A DNA stretch of 43,717 bases from Deltaproteobacteria bacterium RIFOXYD12_FULL_56_24 (GTDB lineage: Bacteria; Desulfobacterota; Desulfobulbia; Desulfobulbales; Desulfurivibrionaceae), in assembly GCA_001799285.1 (NCBI GenBank), contig MGTD01000051.1, positions 1 through 43,717 on the forward strand. The letters are read 5' to 3'. Made by a program: the position numbers and the translations under genes. A model generated the notes under the pieces. It made no database searches, had not been told where the DNA came from, and was given only the letters and a program-made list of their open reading frames with translations. Shown here in pieces: positions 41,849 to 43,717 of the stretch. The number at the start of each line of letters is the position of its first letter. Position 1 is the stretch's first letter.

Positions 41849-42171
41849 TCTGTTCAGTATTATGCCGCATTTTTTGTGTTTGACATTGTCTGCTGAATTT
41901 TTATAGCATGGTTCATAGGTGTTTTTCCCTATCGGCTGTTGAGTAAAGTCCTCCTTGGTTTTTTAGCTCCGTAGTCGTACAGATAAACTTCCTGATACAT
42001 TATAATTTCAGCAAGTTATCCATGTTTTGATTTGCTGCCCGGTGGTTTGAGTTGTGCCTGGATCGCTGTCTTTGTTTGATCCTCGTGTTTTCTTTTGGGT
42101 ATCGTCCGCTTTTGCAGTTGGGCTCCAGGAGTTTGTCGTAATTTGTCTAATCAAAACAAGGAGACGATAAA
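41849..42171 (+). promoter_or_regulatory. Leader of the chemoreceptor gene, with candidate promoters
   Basis: TTGACA (41880-41885) and TATAGC (41902-41907) are 16 bp apart and could form a sigma-70 promoter with a leader of about 250 nt. A perfect TATAAT at 42001-42006 with a weak -35 is an alternative. No cyclic-di-GMP riboswitch or sigma-28 box was recognised. AAGGAG lies at 42158-42163, 8 nt before the ATG. No gene is seen in the region. Confidence 0.4.
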
Positions 42172-43717
42172 ATGTTGCAGGACATGAAGATCGGGACGAA
42201 GCTGATCGGCAGTTTTCTGGTTGTGGCAGCAATCGCTGCGGTCATCGGTATATTCGGCGTTCTCAAGATACAGGCTGTCGATGATGCCTGCGATTTCCTG
42301 TATGCGAAACGTACGTTACCGCTTGCCAAGTTGATCGAGGTTGAAGGGGGGTTCGAGCGTTCCGCCGCTAATCTGGGGTACATGGTCTACCAAAAAGGTG
42401 TCGACTATATGAAGAGTGTGGATGAGGCTATGGCTGATGCAGATGCATCCCTCCCGGAACTCAAAGCAGCATCGATCGACGCAGAGGACGAAAAGCTGTA
42501 CAACCAGCTTGTGACCGATTGGAGTGCCTGGACAAAATTTATCGAGCAGGAAAAGGAGCTGTTGCGAGCCGGAAAATTTGACGAGGCAGCCTCGCTTCAA
42601 GCAGGGGAAGGCGCCAAGCTCCGCAAAGCGACCAGATTGGCAATCCATAATTTTGTTGAGATGAGCGTGACCGATTCCAAGAAAACCGCCGAGGATACCG
42701 AGGCCCTGGCCCATCGCGCCTTAACACTGATCTACATCATCATCGCCGTGGGCATTCTGACTGCCATCGGTCTCGGCCTGTTCATCTCCCGGCTGATCTC
42801 GAAGCCGGTTAATGAGATGATGGAGGTTGCCAGGAAGATGGCGCTTGGCGATATGAACGTGACAATCACCGCCTCAGGCAAGGACGAGGTAGGCCAGCTT
42901 GCCGTTTCCATGCAGGCTCTGCTCAAAGCTACCGGAGATATCACTCAGCTTGCAGGGGAACTTGCCAATGGCAATCTCAATGTAGAGGTGCGGGAGCGGT
43001 CTGATCAGGATGAACTCATGCGTTCCTTGAAGTCCATGGTCGTGAGGTTGCGTGAGGTCATCACCGATGTGCGGGGGGCTGCCGATCAGGTGGCCGCCGG
43101 TAGCCATGAGTTGAGCAGCAGCTCCCAGCAGGTTTCTCAGGGAGCCAGTGAGCAGGCCGCCTCGGTGGAGGAGATATCTTCCTCCATGGAAGAATTGGCC
43201 AGCACCGTGGCTCAGACCGCCGAGAATGCCCGGCAGACCTCGACCATTGCCAGCAAGACCGCCATTGATGCCGGGGCCGGTGGTAAGGCGGTGGCGGAAA
43301 CCGTTGCCGCCATGCAGCATATCGCCGAAAAGATCGAACTGATCGAAGAGATTGCCCGGCAGACCAACCTGCTGGCCTTGAACGCCGCCATCGAAGCGGC
43401 CCGGGCCGGCGAGCACGGCAAGGGCTTTGCCGTGGTGGCTTCTGAGGTGCGCAAGCTTGCCGAACGCAGCCAGGTTTCCGCCCAGGAGATAAAAGGGGTC
43501 GCTTCCTCAAGCGTCCAGACGGCAACCAATGCCGGCAGGTTGATCAACGAAATCCTGCCCCAGATCCAGAAAACCGCCGAACTGGTGCAGGAGATCGATG
43601 CGGCCAGCAACGAGCAGGCCAGAGGGATCGAGGAGAATTCCAAGGCTATTGAGCAGTTTGATTCGGTCATTCAGTCCAACAGCGCGGCGGCCGAGGAAAT
43701 GGCTTCCACCAGTGAGG
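42172..43717 (+). CDS. Methyl-accepting chemotaxis protein (partial, runs off the window)
   Basis: The frame is open from the ATG at 42172 to the window end (515 codons). Residues ~9-30 are a membrane helix, ~35-180 a four-helix-bundle periplasmic sensor (4HB_MCP type), and ~183-204 the second membrane helix. A HAMP domain (about 206-258) follows, with a second HAMP-like stretch ([20 protein letters not shown]). The signalling coiled coil has the conserved tip [20 protein letters not shown]. Arrays of such receptors control CheA and hence motility. The C terminus, with possible methylation sites or a CheR-binding tail, lies outside the window. Strong AAGGAG precedes the start. Ligand is unknown. 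Confidence 0.92.
   Translation, partial: MLQDMKIGTKLIGSFLVVAAIAAVIGIFGVLKIQAVDDACDFLYAKRTLPLAKLIEVEGGFERSAANLGYMVYQKGVDYMKSVDEAMADADASLPELKAASIDAEDEKLYNQLVTDWSAWTKFIEQEKELLRAGKFDEAASLQAGEGAKLRKATRLAIHNFVEMSVTDSKKTAEDTEALAHRALTLIYIIIAVGILTAIGLGLFISRLISKPVNEMMEVARKMALGDMNVTITASGKDEVGQLAVSMQALLKATGDITQLAGELANGNLNVEVRERSDQDELMRSLKSMVVRLREVITDVRGAADQVAAGSHELSSSSQQVSQGASEQAASVEEISSSMEELASTVAQTAENARQTSTIASKTAIDAGAGGKAVAETVAAMQHIAEKIELIEEIARQTNLLALNAAIEAARAGEHGKGFAVVASEVRKLAERSQVSAQEIKGVASSSVQTATNAGRLINEILPQIQKTAELVQEIDAASNEQARGIEENSKAIEQFDSVIQSNSAAAEEMASTSE

Noticed and set aside
41849-42171. Cyclic-di-GMP riboswitch in the chemoreceptor leader
   Set aside because: The conserved GEMM core (ACGCAAAGC and following bases) is absent from the leader.

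Overview
The window reads as a stretch of a moderately GC-rich Gram-negative chromosome, most likely a Desulfobulbales-type member of the Desulfobacterota. This is inferred from gene content rather than from a marker gene. The pointers are an adenylate kinase whose LID carries a Cys-X5-His...Cys-X2-Cys metal site like the one known from Desulfovibrio gigas, a single-chain AccA-AccD carboxyltransferase, a two-CW small protein, a free-standing FSHGICP-type zinc-ribbon peptide, and outer-membrane and lipoprotein genes (porin, lnt). No rRNA or tRNA gene was seen.

Layout. Positions 1-92 are the structured right end of an IS200/IS605-type element whose body lies outside the window. 166-1550 (minus) is an ECF sigma factor and its zinc anti-sigma factor, with a sigma-E-like promoter in front. 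1.9-4.6 kb holds two small orphan proteins, thiL and an RluA-type pseudouridine synthase, followed by a decayed group II intron tail. 4.9-9.1 kb (minus) is a hybrid sensor kinase, a coiled-coil porin and an internally deleted response-regulator/GGDEF gene. 9.4-12.8 kb (minus) is mtgA and a GH17-GT2 glucan synthase. Then come an orphan PAS kinase, uvrB with a DUF374 acyltransferase, a K+ channel, adk, a second K+ channel, and a FapA-like protein. 23.6-34.3 kb (minus) is a long run: corC, lnt, prfB (with programmed frameshift), a GlcF-like Fe-S protein, a DsbA-like protein, phoH, a ybeY-pdxJ fusion, then a KefB-like antiporter and DUF3124. This contains the ybeZ-ybeY-ybeX-lnt set of E. coli, expanded. 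34.8-40.5 kb (plus) is an acetyl-CoA carboxylase cluster: biotin carboxylase, fused AccA-AccD, an unusual biotin carrier, and biotin ligase. The window ends with a two-CW protein, a GT2 glycosyltransferase and a chemoreceptor cut by the window edge.

The most unusual feature is a dispersed, intergenic family of nested palindromes (about 106-160 bp, seven with both arms and three truncated or variant). Their outer arms fall into two unrelated sequence classes, yet each arm stays complementary to its own partner. Most carry, about 35-50 bp downstream, a second copy of the right arm, so the left arm has two possible partners. Several copies sit within a few bases of a stop codon, and two lie inside the carboxylase cluster. 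A second 50-70 bp repeat occurs four times, once nested inside a palindrome. No transposase or RAYT gene for either family is visible here.

Functional themes are envelope biogenesis (MtgA, glucan synthase, Lnt, acyltransferase, porin), K+/H+ homeostasis (three RCK-domain transport proteins between 17.9 and 26.1 kb), translation and RNA quality (PrfB, YbeY, PhoH, pseudouridine synthase), fatty-acid initiation, and signal transduction.
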